From Sphingomonadales bacterium (lineage in GTDB: Bacteria; Pseudomonadota; Alphaproteobacteria; Sphingomonadales; Sphingomonadaceae), in contig JAQGKX010000048.1 in the NCBI GenBank assembly GCA_028289885.1, positions 1 through 55,350 of the forward strand: a DNA stretch of 55,350 nt, read 5' to 3'. The first letter of the stretch is position 1, and every line of letters starts with the position of its first letter. Below, piece after piece: positions 46,617 to 54,955 of this stretch. Under the pieces are notes generated by a model. That model made no database searches, was not told where the DNA came from, and was given only the letters and a program-made list of their open reading frames with translations. The position numbers and the translations under genes were made by a program.

Positions 46617-46751
46617 GCTCGCAGATTGAAAGGGAGGGTGGAACGTGACAGCCCCATAACCGAACCATGTCGATAGAGCGAGACATTGCGACGCATTAGC
46701 AGTCCTTACAATCTGGCACTGTCTTGTTGCCGCGTCGTTACGCATGCGATG

Positions 46752-47336
46752 CTAGATATTTCCACCGGATGAATGGCGCGCGATTTTGTGGCGACGCACA
46801 AAAATAAACACCGCCGTTACGACGATCGCAGCGACCGATCCCATGACCCAGGGGTTTGAGATGATCCGATCGACGATGATTTCGAAGGTTCTGCCGAAGC
46901 GGTAGCCGATGAATGTGAAGATGCTCGCCCAGAGTGCGGCGGATATCAGGTTCAGTAGCACGAACTGGAGCGTGGGCACGCGCGACACGCCAATCGCGAT
47001 GGGACCTGCAATGCGCATGCCGTAGATAAACCGAAAAACCGTGCAGAACAGGACAGGCCGGGTTTCGATAAACCGGATTGCGCGGGTGAAGGCGGGACGT
47101 TGCCGGGTGCGTTCGATGAAGCGATTTTCACGATGGAAACGCGCAATGAAAAAGACGATCTGGTCGGCGGCAACCGAACCCGCGAAGGCGCAAGCTGCGG
47201 CGAGATAGGGATTGATCATGCCGCGATGCGCGAGAAATCCTCCCGCGGTGACGGCGGCTTCGCCCTCCAGCGCCGCGCCTGCGAATACCGCCAGACCGCC
47301 ATAGACGCGGATCAAATGGTCGAAATCAATGAACAT
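46752..47336 (-). CDS. DedA family membrane protein
   Basis: The predicted protein has 194 residues: LAVFAGAALEGEAAVTAGGF with the conserved E and G residues, the SVAADQIVFFIARF segment, and the signature FRFIYGMRIAGPIAIGVSRV. About five membrane or re-entrant segments are present. DedA proteins translocate undecaprenyl phosphate or phospholipids between leaflets. It lies upstream of, and on the same strand as, the TonB receptor gene with a 135-base gap, and is divergent from the Gre-like gene. Confidence 0.9.
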   Translation of the reverse strand: MFIDFDHLIRVYGGLAVFAGAALEGEAAVTAGGFLAHRGMINPYLAAACAFAGSVAADQIVFFIARFHRENRFIERTRQRPAFTRAIRFIETRPVLFCTVFRFIYGMRIAGPIAIGVSRVPTLQFVLLNLISAALWASIFTFIGYRFGRTFEIIVDRIISNPWVMGSVAAIVVTAVFIFVRRHKIARHSSGGNI

Positions 47337-47410
47337 TCAGGCTCCCGATGGGGTTGTTGTACGCGTTGACGCAGTTATGCCTGCATTCCATATTCAGACA
47401 GGACCAACCA

Positions 47411-47917
47411 ATGAGCGTAGCGTTCCGCCGTGAAAGTGATGAAGAGCATCTCGAGCCGAAGTTCGAGGTGCCGATCCCGGTGGGTCCGAACCTTGTCACC
47501 GCAAGAGGGCGTGCGCTGATCGCCGGACGCGTTGTTGAACTGGAACGGGCCGTAGTCGATAGCGGCTCGCCGATCGAGAAGACCTATGAGGCCGAAGCGC
47601 TACTGAAGCTGAAGCGCGACCTGCGGTATTGGCGGACCCGGCTGGCGACGGCGCAGTTTTCCCTGCCACCGCCGGAGGGGCATGTTGGTTTCGGGTCGCG
47701 GGTCCGGTTCCTTTTGAACGGTACGGAAAAGACCGTCGATATCGTCGGCGTCGATGAGGCCGAGCCTGGCGAGGGCCGACTGGCGTTCACCGCGCCGGTG
47801 GTGCGCGCAATCATGGGGCTGGCCGAGGGTGATTTTGCCGACTTTGCAGGCAAGACCGATGCGATCGAGGTTTTGAGCGTGGAATTTCGTGAAGCTACGG
47901 CTGATGGCGAAGGTTGA
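47411..47917 (+). CDS. GreA/GreB family elongation factor-like protein
   Basis: The predicted protein has 168 residues: an N-terminal coiled-coil region (residues about 35-80, ELERAVVDSGSPIEKTYEAE) and the C-terminal FKBP-like Gre domain (VGFGSRVRFLLNGTEKTVDI, GVDEAEPGEGRLAFTAPVVR). It lacks the typical GreA start and has an acidic, shorter coiled coil, so it may be a Gre paralogue (Gnk/Rnk-like) acting in the RNA polymerase secondary channel. The ATG at 47,411 is preferred to the upstream frame. Confidence 0.82.
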   Translation: MSVAFRRESDEEHLEPKFEVPIPVGPNLVTARGRALIAGRVVELERAVVDSGSPIEKTYEAEALLKLKRDLRYWRTRLATAQFSLPPPEGHVGFGSRVRFLLNGTEKTVDIVGVDEAEPGEGRLAFTAPVVRAIMGLAEGDFADFAGKTDAIEVLSVEFREATADGEG

Positions 47918-47986
47918 AAGGCGGTTTGCTGGTCAGGGCAGTGACGACTCTCGGGGCCTGCAGGTGGTTCAGCCGCTAAATCACTT

Positions 47987-49210
47987 CTAGTTCATCGCAA
48001 GCACGAGGTTCCGTATCTGCGGGTAAACCTGATGCTCCCACTTCTGCCCTGCAAACAGCCCGTAATGACCGACGCCGGGCTGAAGGTGGTGGCGCTTCAG
48101 ATGGGGTCGAAGCCCCGAACACAGATCGTGTGCGGCTGCGGTCTGGCCGACGGCGCAAATATCGTCGCGTTCGCCTTCCACCGTCAGGAGCGCGGTGCGC
48201 TTGATTTTTCCGGGATCGACCAGCTTGCCGCGATGTTCCAGCAGCCCGCGAGCGAGCAGCGTTTCCTGAAAGACGCTCTCTATGGTTTCGAGGTAGAAAT
48301 CGGCATCCATGTCGAGGACGGCGAAATATTCGTGATAGAAATCCTGAATGACGGCGGCTTGCTCGACCTTACCCTCGACAAGCAAGTGATAAAGCTTGCG
48401 GTGCTGGCTGGTGTGCCGATCCTTGTTCATTGCCATGAACGCAGTCAGTTGCAGGAAGCCCGGATAGACCTTGCGCCCCGCTCCCGCAAAGCGGGCGGGC
48501 ACGACCGATATCAGCTTTTCGCGGAACCATTCGATGGGGTTGGCGGTCGCGAGATCGTTGACGACGGTCGGCGATATGCGCGTATCGACGGGACCACCCA
48601 TCAGCGTCATCGTCGCTGGCTGGGCAGGGTTCTTGTCGGCGGCCATGATCGCGACGGCAGCGAGTGTCGTGACGCAGGGCTGGCAGACGGCAAGGACATG
48701 CTGACGCGGGCCGATTTCCTCCATAAAGCGGATGGTATAATCGATGTAGTCGTCGAGACCGAACTTGCCGGCACTCAGCGGCACGTCGCGGGCGTTGGCC
48801 CAGTCGGTGATATAGACGTCGTGGTCGCGGAGCAGCACCTGAACGGTATCGCGCAACAGGGTCGCGAAATGGCCTGACAGCGGTGCTACGACCAGCATTT
48901 TAGGCTGGGGCGTATCCACATCGTCCTTGGCAAAATGCAGGAGATTGCCAAATGGCAGGGCCAGCGCAATTTCTTCGCGGACGGATACGATGCGGTTGCC
49001 AACCTCCACACTCGTAATGTCGAACGCCGGGCGGGCATGCGTGACCTGCGCATTACCAGTGACGTCGAGCATCGCGAAGTAATTGCGAACCATCGGCATT
49101 TTGCCGAACGCGCCCATGGATTCCTGCATCTTGACGATGGTCTGTGCGGCACCGCGCAAGGGCGTCATCGCGTCGGTCCAGGCCTGAAAAACACCGTATA
49201 ATGAAGTCAT
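47987..49210 (-). CDS. phaZ: Intracellular polyhydroxybutyrate depolymerase
   Basis: The predicted protein has 407 residues of the PhaZ1 type: SLYGVFQAWTDAMTPLRGAA, VVAPLSGHFATLLRDTVQ, VYITDWANARDVPLSAGKFG, and the nucleophile box HVLAVCQPCV in which Cys (C176) replaces the lipase-box Ser, as in the Ralstonia enzyme. C-terminal QPGVGHYGLFAGQKWEHQVY supplies the catalytic His. It mobilises stored PHB in the cytoplasm. The start at 49,210 is the family N-terminus. A 16-base palindrome lies 51 bases upstream. Confidence 0.93.
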   Translation of the reverse strand: MTSLYGVFQAWTDAMTPLRGAAQTIVKMQESMGAFGKMPMVRNYFAMLDVTGNAQVTHARPAFDITSVEVGNRIVSVREEIALALPFGNLLHFAKDDVDTPQPKMLVVAPLSGHFATLLRDTVQVLLRDHDVYITDWANARDVPLSAGKFGLDDYIDYTIRFMEEIGPRQHVLAVCQPCVTTLAAVAIMAADKNPAQPATMTLMGGPVDTRISPTVVNDLATANPIEWFREKLISVVPARFAGAGRKVYPGFLQLTAFMAMNKDRHTSQHRKLYHLLVEGKVEQAAVIQDFYHEYFAVLDMDADFYLETIESVFQETLLARGLLEHRGKLVDPGKIKRTALLTVEGERDDICAVGQTAAAHDLCSGLRPHLKRHHLQPGVGHYGLFAGQKWEHQVYPQIRNLVLAMN

Positions 49211-49260
49211 GATGGCCTCTATCTGCGGAAAGACACCGATCGGCGCTTCCCCTTCCAACG

Positions 49261-49276
49261 AATTAATGCATTAATT
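49261..49276. promoter_or_regulatory. 16-base perfect palindrome between phaZ and the GST gene
   Basis: AATTAATGCATTAATT is perfectly symmetric and AT-rich in GC-rich surroundings, in the 125-base divergent gap. It may be an operator shared by phaZ and the glutathione transferase gene. Confidence 0.5.
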
Positions 49277-49335
49277 GCTGCGTCGCGTCATGGAATAAAT
49301 TTCACCGGTGGCGGATATGGTTTCAGGAGGCCCAG

Positions 49336-49992
49336 ATGGCACGCGCGTTATTGACGATGTCGAGCAAAACCTATTCATCCTGGTCGTTGCGAGGGTGGCT
49401 GCTGTGCAAGCTGGCCGATCTTGATATCGAGGAGCAGTCGGTGTCGATCGCAGATCCGCAGAACCGCGCCGAACTGCTGCTCTTGTCGCCGTCGGTGCTG
49501 GTCCCGCGACTGACGCATGAGGGGGTCAGCGTCTGGGATACGCTGGCGATTGCCGAATATCTGAACGAGGTGCTGCCCGATGCGGGGCTTTATCCCAAGG
49601 ACATTGTCGCGCGCGCGCATTGCCGCTCTGTGTCGGGCGAGATTCACTCGGGGTTTTCGAATCTTCGATCGGCGCTGCCGATGAATTTGAAATCGCATCA
49701 TGTGAACTTCCGGATTTTTGCCGGAGCCAAGCCCGATATCGAGCGAGTCGAGACGATCTGGGCGGAGTGTCTGTCGCGTTATGGCGGACCGTATCTGTTC
49801 GGGGCGGAGCCGACGGTGGCCGACGCGATGTTCGCGCCGGTAACGCGGCGCTTCCTGACCTATGGGGTGAAAATGACGCCCGAAAGTGCCGCCTATTGCG
49901 CAACGATCAGCGCATGGCCGCCGATGGTCGAATGGACCGCTGCGGCGCGGGCAGAGCCGGAAGAACTGGAGGAACTCGACGTCGAGTTCTGA
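49336..49992 (+). CDS. Glutathione S-transferase family protein
   Basis: The predicted protein has 218 residues. The thioredoxin-like N-terminal domain includes the Ser-containing active-site region KTYSSWSLRGWLLCKLADLD and SVLVPRLTHEGVSVWDTLAI with the cis-Pro and the Ser/Asp-type gamma-glutamyl contact. The all-helical C-terminal domain has PYLFGAEPTVADAMFAPVTR. AGGAGG lies just before the ATG at 49,336. It conjugates or reduces small electrophiles with glutathione; the specific substrate is unknown. Confidence 0.9.
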   Translation: MARALLTMSSKTYSSWSLRGWLLCKLADLDIEEQSVSIADPQNRAELLLLSPSVLVPRLTHEGVSVWDTLAIAEYLNEVLPDAGLYPKDIVARAHCRSVSGEIHSGFSNLRSALPMNLKSHHVNFRIFAGAKPDIERVETIWAECLSRYGGPYLFGAEPTVADAMFAPVTRRFLTYGVKMTPESAAYCATISAWPPMVEWTAAARAEPEELEELDVEF

Positions 49993-50031
49993 TCGCCGTA
50001 GGGACTCCCTATTGCCATCAAAGGGGTCCCG

Positions 50032-50538
50032 ATGCCGTTATCCATGTACCAGGCGTCCGCGCCGATCTTCCTGCGCCAGTTCGCGGCTCTGACTGCGATT
50101 ATTGGAAAAGCTGAGGTGTTTGCCAAGGCGGGTGAGCTGGACGAAGCCAGTTTCATCGACGCACGGCTGGCTCCCGATATGCTGAATTTTGCCAAGCAGG
50201 TGCAGATCGCCAGCGATGGTTCGAAGGGGGGCATGGCGCGACTGGCCGGTATCGAATCTCCGGCCTTCGCGGACACTGAAACGACGTTTTTGGAGTTGAA
50301 AGAACGGATCACCAAGACGGTCGCATTTATCGAGAGCGTTCCGGCGGCGAGCATCGACGGGAGTGAAGAACGAGAGATCGTCCTGAAAATCGCCGAAAAC
50401 GAAATGAAATTCACGGGGCAGCACTATCTGCTGCACTTCGTCCTTCCCAATTTCTTTTTCCATGTGACCACGGCTTATGCGATTCTGCGGCATAAGGGCG
50501 TGGAACTTGGCAAGCGAGACTTCCTCGGCGGGATTTGA
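50032..50538 (+). CDS. DUF1993 family protein
   Basis: The predicted protein has 168 residues and begins MPLSMYQASAPIFLRQFAAL. It continues with SFIDARLAPDMLNFAKQVQI and ends in FVLPNFFFHVTTAYAILRHKG. The His-containing helical-bundle pattern places it in the DinB-like metal-binding superfamily. Its biochemical role is not established. It follows the GST gene by 39 bases on the same strand, so the two may be co-transcribed. Confidence 0.88.
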   Translation: MPLSMYQASAPIFLRQFAALTAIIGKAEVFAKAGELDEASFIDARLAPDMLNFAKQVQIASDGSKGGMARLAGIESPAFADTETTFLELKERITKTVAFIESVPAASIDGSEEREIVLKIAENEMKFTGQHYLLHFVLPNFFFHVTTAYAILRHKGVELGKRDFLGGI

Positions 50539-50566
50539 GGGCCGGGCCTGCTTGCGCCGGTGAAGA

Positions 50567-51574
50567 CTAGTCGAACAGGCGGGTCACTTCGAAGCAAATT
50601 GCTCCAATTGCGGCCGAGGCCGGGATCGTCACCACCCATGCGATGACGATCCGGCTTGCGATGTTCCAACGGACAGCCGACGCGCGGCGGGCGGCTCCGA
50701 CGCCGACGATGGCACCGGTGATCGTATGCGTGGTCGAGACGGGGATACCAAGAAACGACGCCGCGAAGATGACGGTCGCGCCACCGGCTTCGGCGCAAAA
50801 ACCCTGGTGCGGGGTCAGGCGAGTGATCTTCGATCCCATCGTCTCGATGATGCGCCAGCCGCCGGTCAGCGTGCCGAGCGCGATGGCAAGATAGCAACTG
50901 ATCATCACCCAGATCGGAACGTGGAAGACCGGGCCGAGCAGCCCCTGCGAGAACAGCAGGACGGTGATGATGCCCATCGTTTTTTGCGCGTCATTTCCGC
51001 CGTGACTGAGCGAGAACAGCGCCGAAGAAACGAGTTGCAGGCGACGGAAGGATTTGTCGGCTCCGGTGGGCGTGAAGCGGACGAACAGCCAAGACGTTAT
51101 CAGCACAAGCAACAGCGCCATGATCATGCCAAGGGTCGGCGACAGGACGATGGCGAAGGCGGTTTTCGAAACACCCGACCAGACTATTGCGCCAAAGCCC
51201 GCCTTTGCAGTGCCCGCGCCGAGCAACCCGCCGACAAGCGCGTGACTGGAAGAGGACGGGATGCCGAACCACCAGGTGATCATGTTCCAGCAAATTGCGC
51301 CGATCAGCGCGCCGAAGACGACGGCGGGGGTGACGATGCTGGCATCGACGATGCCCTTGCCGACGGTTTCGGCGACATGAAGGCCGAACACGAAGATCGC
51401 CGCGAAGTTGAAGAATGCGGCGAAGGCAACGGCGCGGCCGGGTGACAGGACGCGTGTGGCGACCACGGTGGCGATAGCGTTACCGGCATCGTTGCGACCG
51501 TTGAGAAAGTCGAAGCCGAGCGCGATTGCGATCAGGGCGACGAGCAACGGGAATGCGAGAGTGGCTTCGTGCAT
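50567..51574 (-). CDS. pit: Pit-type inorganic phosphate permease
   Basis: The predicted protein has 335 residues with about 10 membrane segments and the two PHO4 signature repeats, GFDFLNGRNDAGNAIATVVA at the N-terminus and SALFSLSHGGNDAQKTMGII in the second half, each with the ND pair that binds the phosphate-metal complex. It imports metal-phosphate with protons. The DUF47 gene lies upstream on the same strand, a standard pairing in which DUF47 (a PhoU relative) controls Pit. Confidence 0.92.
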   Translation of the reverse strand: MHEATLAFPLLVALIAIALGFDFLNGRNDAGNAIATVVATRVLSPGRAVAFAAFFNFAAIFVFGLHVAETVGKGIVDASIVTPAVVFGALIGAICWNMITWWFGIPSSSSHALVGGLLGAGTAKAGFGAIVWSGVSKTAFAIVLSPTLGMIMALLLVLITSWLFVRFTPTGADKSFRRLQLVSSALFSLSHGGNDAQKTMGIITVLLFSQGLLGPVFHVPIWVMISCYLAIALGTLTGGWRIIETMGSKITRLTPHQGFCAEAGGATVIFAASFLGIPVSTTHTITGAIVGVGAARRASAVRWNIASRIVIAWVVTIPASAAIGAICFEVTRLFD

Positions 51575-51626
51575 CAGGCTTTGTGACTTGGATTGGAGGG
51601 GGCGGTGGTGACAACCCCGCGTCCGT

Positions 51627-51711
51627 CATCCTGAATTCGTTTCAGGATCCATGCCTCCGTCGGAACCGACCTTGCGAGTGTACCGATGGATCCTGAAACA
51701 AGTTCAGGATG
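51627..51711. repeat. REP-like inverted repeat
   Basis: A 26-base arm at 51,627-51,652 and its complement at 51,686-51,711 differ at only two positions and are separated by 33 bases. Each arm itself contains ATCCTGAA and TTCAGGAT, so each can fold alone. Elements with this core (cctgaaac...ttcagg) are scattered in sphingomonad genomes as I recall. It lies between the NUDIX-DUF47 and pit genes and could stabilise or end the upstream part of the transcript. Confidence 0.75.
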
Positions 51712-51738
51712 GGGGACTTTTTTGGAGGAATGCATCAC

Positions 51739-52887
51739 TTAAGCGTGGTCGATCACGAGACCCTGTATCTCGTTTGCGACGTCCTCGAACCGGTCGATGG
51801 TACGTTCCAGATGGGTGTAGATTTCGCGGCCTACGACGAATTGCATCGGGGACTCGGCGTTGGCCTTGAACAGTTCCTTCAGCCCGCGATCGTGGATTTC
51901 GTCGGCATGGCCCTCCATCGTGACGAGGCGCTCGGTCAGGTCGTGGAGGCGTCCGGCGTTCTTTGCCACGTCGCGGAGGAGGGGGATGGCCTCGGCGGTG
52001 ACGCGTGCGGCATCGACAATGATGCCCGCCATGTCGCGCATCTGCGGTTCGAACGTCTTGACCTCATAAAGCTCGATGGCCTTGGCGGTGCCGTTCATCT
52101 GATCGATGGCATCGTCCATCACGCCGATCAGGCTGGTGATGGCACTCCGGTCGAATGGCGTGATAAAAGTGCGGCGGACGCTTTGCAGGACTTCGCGCGT
52201 GATGTCGTCGGCCTCGTGCTCGCGCTGGAAAATTTCCTTGATATGGTCGTTCATGCCGGGGCCGCCCTGAAGCAGCCGGGCAAGCGCATCCGCACCACCG
52301 ATCAGTGTCGCGGTGTGAGCCTCGAACAGGTTGAAAAAATTGCCCTGTTTTGGCATCATCGACTGGAACCAGCGAAACATCGAATTACCCCCAAGACGCG
52401 TCGCGCCGATTTCTTCCTTTTTTGCCCGCTCCGTCAGCGTCTCGCAGTCGCTCGTACGGAAACCACGGATCAACGCGGCCAAATCGGGTTCGTTAACCGC
52501 CTGCGCTGCTTCCTCCAGCCGGAACCAGCGACGTTCGCGTTCACCCGATTCAAGCCAGTCGTCGAGTTCTTCGGTGACTGCGAACGGGAACAGCGAAACA
52601 TCTGCCATTAACGAGGCCCCGTTGGTGCGGGTCTTTCGGTAGCGAAAGCTTCCGAGCGGCGTCGGGCAGACGGCACCAAGCACCCCGGCTTCTTCTTCGG
52701 CCTCATGCGCGGCCGCGGCATGAGGGGACAGCCCCGCAATCCGGTTGCCCTTCGGCACCACCCAACGACCGGTCCCCCGGGATGTAACCAGTAATATACT
52801 GACGCGTGAAGCGTCGTCGGTTCGGTAGGGGAGGACGGCAATCTGTCGGATGGCGTGATTCCAAATGGCGAGCTTTTGTATTTGCAC
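51739..52887 (-). CDS. NUDIX hydrolase fused to a DUF47 (PhoU-like) protein
   Basis: A single open frame of 382 codons joins two families. Residues about 8-145 form a NUDIX domain of the diphosphoinositol-polyphosphate phosphohydrolase-like type (TGRWVVPKGNRIAGLSPHAA then AHEAEEEAGVLG, where the usual REUxEExGU has His for Arg). Residues 170-382 are DUF47: SMFRWFQSMMPKQGNFFNLF, HEADDITREVLQSVRRTFIT, MDDAIDQMNGTAKAI. The DUF47 part could also start at an internal ATG at 52,380, which has GGGGG eight bases before it, so either one fused protein or two products may be made. The GTG at 52,887 is the likely outer start. DUF47 regulates Pit, encoded next. Confidence 0.82.
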   Translation of the reverse strand: MQIQKLAIWNHAIRQIAVLPYRTDDASRVSILLVTSRGTGRWVVPKGNRIAGLSPHAAAAHEAEEEAGVLGAVCPTPLGSFRYRKTRTNGASLMADVSLFPFAVTEELDDWLESGERERRWFRLEEAAQAVNEPDLAALIRGFRTSDCETLTERAKKEEIGATRLGGNSMFRWFQSMMPKQGNFFNLFEAHTATLIGGADALARLLQGGPGMNDHIKEIFQREHEADDITREVLQSVRRTFITPFDRSAITSLIGVMDDAIDQMNGTAKAIELYEVKTFEPQMRDMAGIIVDAARVTAEAIPLLRDVAKNAGRLHDLTERLVTMEGHADEIHDRGLKELFKANAESPMQFVVGREIYTHLERTIDRFEDVANEIQGLVIDHA

Positions 52888-52933
52888 GACTTTAAGTCAT
52901 GGGCAAACCGGTAGTTCCGTCCGAGACGGCGAT

Positions 52934-54904
52934 TTATTCCATTTCCAGAATGATCGCATCGACCGCAAGGCTGTCTCCCGCCGCGGCGCTCAGGCTTTTG
53001 ACGGTGCCAGACTTTTCGGCGCGGAGGATGTTTTCCATCTTCATGGCCTCCACAACGGCGAGCGGCTGTCCAGCCTCGACCTTTTCACCGGCCTCGACGT
53101 GGAGCGCGACGAGCAGACCCGGCATTGGCGCAAGCAGGAAACGCGACATATCGGGCGGGATCTTTTCGATCATGTGCAGCGCCAGCGGAGCGATGTGCGC
53201 GGGCAGGACGCGGACGGCATGGCTGGCCCCGCGTGTGGTCAGCTTGAATCCGGCGCGGGTGCGCAGGATTTTCACGGCGAGCGGTTCGTCACCGATTTCG
53301 GCGTCAATGAGCCGGTCGCCGGGGGTGTATTCCATGTCGAGGTCGAGGGGAACGCCGTCCACCGTGATGTCGTCACCGTTTAGGGTCACGTCATGTGTGG
53401 TGCCGTCAATGAGTACCTGCCACGAACAGGGTGGCGACAGGCGCTTGCCGAGTTGTCCGTCGACGCGGCGGGCGCGGTCGGCTTCAGCTGTGGCCGCGAA
53501 CGCTGCGATGGCGGCGAGCGAGCGGAGCAGGTCGGCGGACGCGGGCGCACCGTGAAAGCCGTCGGGATATTCCTCTGCAATGAAGCCCGTCGTCAGGTTG
53601 CCCGCGCGGAAGCGGGGGTGCTGCATGATCGCAGAGAGGAAGTCGAGATTATGGCCGACGCCTTCCAACTCGAACTGGTCGAGCGCGAGGATCTGCTTGT
53701 CGATCGCCTCTTCGCGGGTTTCGCCGTAGGTGATGAGCTTGGCGATCATCGGATCGTAGAAGATCGAGACTTCGCCGCCTTCCTTCACGCCGTCATCGAC
53801 GCGGACGCCGCCGGTTTCCTCTGGTGGCTGGTAGCGCACAAGACGCCCGGTCGATGGCAGGAAACCACGATACGGGTCCTCGGCATAGACGCGGTTTTCG
53901 ATTGCCCAGCCGGTGAGTTTGACGTCATCCTGCGTCATCGGCAGCTTTTCGCCGTAAGCAACGCGGATCATCTGTTCGACCAGATCGACGCCGGTGATAT
54001 ATTCGGTGACGGGATGTTCGACCTGAAGCCGGGTGTTCATTTCGAGGAAGTAAAAGCTCTTGTCAGCACCGACGATCAGTTCGACGGTTCCTGCCGAATA
54101 ATAGCCGACCGCGCGGGCGAGGGCGACGGCCTGTTCGCCCATTTCCTTGCGCATTTCGGGCGTGACGAAAGGTGATGGCGCTTCCTCGACGACCTTCTGG
54201 TGGCGGCGCTGGATCGAACATTCGCGTTCGCCCAGGTACAGGATGGTGCCATGCTGATCGCCCAATATCTGGATTTCGATGTGATGCGGGCTGACGATGA
54301 ACTTTTCGATGAAGACGCGGTCGTCGCCGAAACTGGCGAGCCCTTCGCGCTTGGTGGCTTCGAACCCTTCGCGGACGTCCTGTTCGGACCAGGCGAGGCG
54401 CATGCCCTTGCCGCCGCCGCCTGCGGATGCCTTCATCATCACGGGATAGCCGATGCCGCCCGCGATCTCGACCGCGTGTTCGGTGCTGTCGATTTCACCG
54501 ACGAAGCCGGGGACAACCGAGACGCCTGCGGCTTTCGCCAGCTTTTTGGACTCGATCTTGTCGCCCATCGCGGCGATCGCGCCAATAGGGGGCCCGATGA
54601 AGGCAATGCCGTTGTCGGCAAGGGCTTGGGCGAACGACGTGCGTTCGGACAGGAACCCATAGCCGGGATGGACGGCTTCGGCCCCGGTCGCTTTGCACGC
54701 TTCGATGATCTTGTCGGCGAGCAGGTACGACTGCGCGGCGGGGGAGGGGCCGATGTGGACGGCTTCATCGGCCATCAACACGAACGGGCTGCGCGCGTCG
54801 GCGTCCGAATAGACCGCCACGGTGGCGATGCCCATTTTCTTGGCGGTGCGGATAACCCGGCAAGCGATTTCGCCACGGTTGGCGATCAGGATTTTTTTGA
54901 ACAC
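52934..54904 (-). CDS. pccA: Acetyl/propionyl-CoA carboxylase alpha subunit (biotin carboxylase plus BCCP)
   Basis: The predicted protein has 656 residues: MFKKILIANRGEIACRVIRT, an ATP-grasp with GGGGKGMRLAWSEQDV, ERECSIQRRHQKVVEEAPSP and FLEMNTRLQVEHPVTEYITG, then a linker domain and a C-terminal biotinyl domain with the biotinylated Lys in VEAMKMEN. It carboxylates its biotin, which a beta subunit uses on propionyl-CoA or a related acyl-CoA. No beta-subunit gene is in the window. It follows bioB by 51 bases on the same strand, so biotin synthesis and a biotin-dependent enzyme are linked. Confidence 0.92.
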   Translation of the reverse strand: MFKKILIANRGEIACRVIRTAKKMGIATVAVYSDADARSPFVLMADEAVHIGPSPAAQSYLLADKIIEACKATGAEAVHPGYGFLSERTSFAQALADNGIAFIGPPIGAIAAMGDKIESKKLAKAAGVSVVPGFVGEIDSTEHAVEIAGGIGYPVMMKASAGGGGKGMRLAWSEQDVREGFEATKREGLASFGDDRVFIEKFIVSPHHIEIQILGDQHGTILYLGERECSIQRRHQKVVEEAPSPFVTPEMRKEMGEQAVALARAVGYYSAGTVELIVGADKSFYFLEMNTRLQVEHPVTEYITGVDLVEQMIRVAYGEKLPMTQDDVKLTGWAIENRVYAEDPYRGFLPSTGRLVRYQPPEETGGVRVDDGVKEGGEVSIFYDPMIAKLITYGETREEAIDKQILALDQFELEGVGHNLDFLSAIMQHPRFRAGNLTTGFIAEEYPDGFHGAPASADLLRSLAAIAAFAATAEADRARRVDGQLGKRLSPPCSWQVLIDGTTHDVTLNGDDITVDGVPLDLDMEYTPGDRLIDAEIGDEPLAVKILRTRAGFKLTTRGASHAVRVLPAHIAPLALHMIEKIPPDMSRFLLAPMPGLLVALHVEAGEKVEAGQPLAVVEAMKMENILRAEKSGTVKSLSAAAGDSLAVDAIILEME

Positions 54905-54955
54905 GTTGGCGGGTTTCCGTTAATTTATGGCGGTCAAGAATATGATCGTCGGGGG

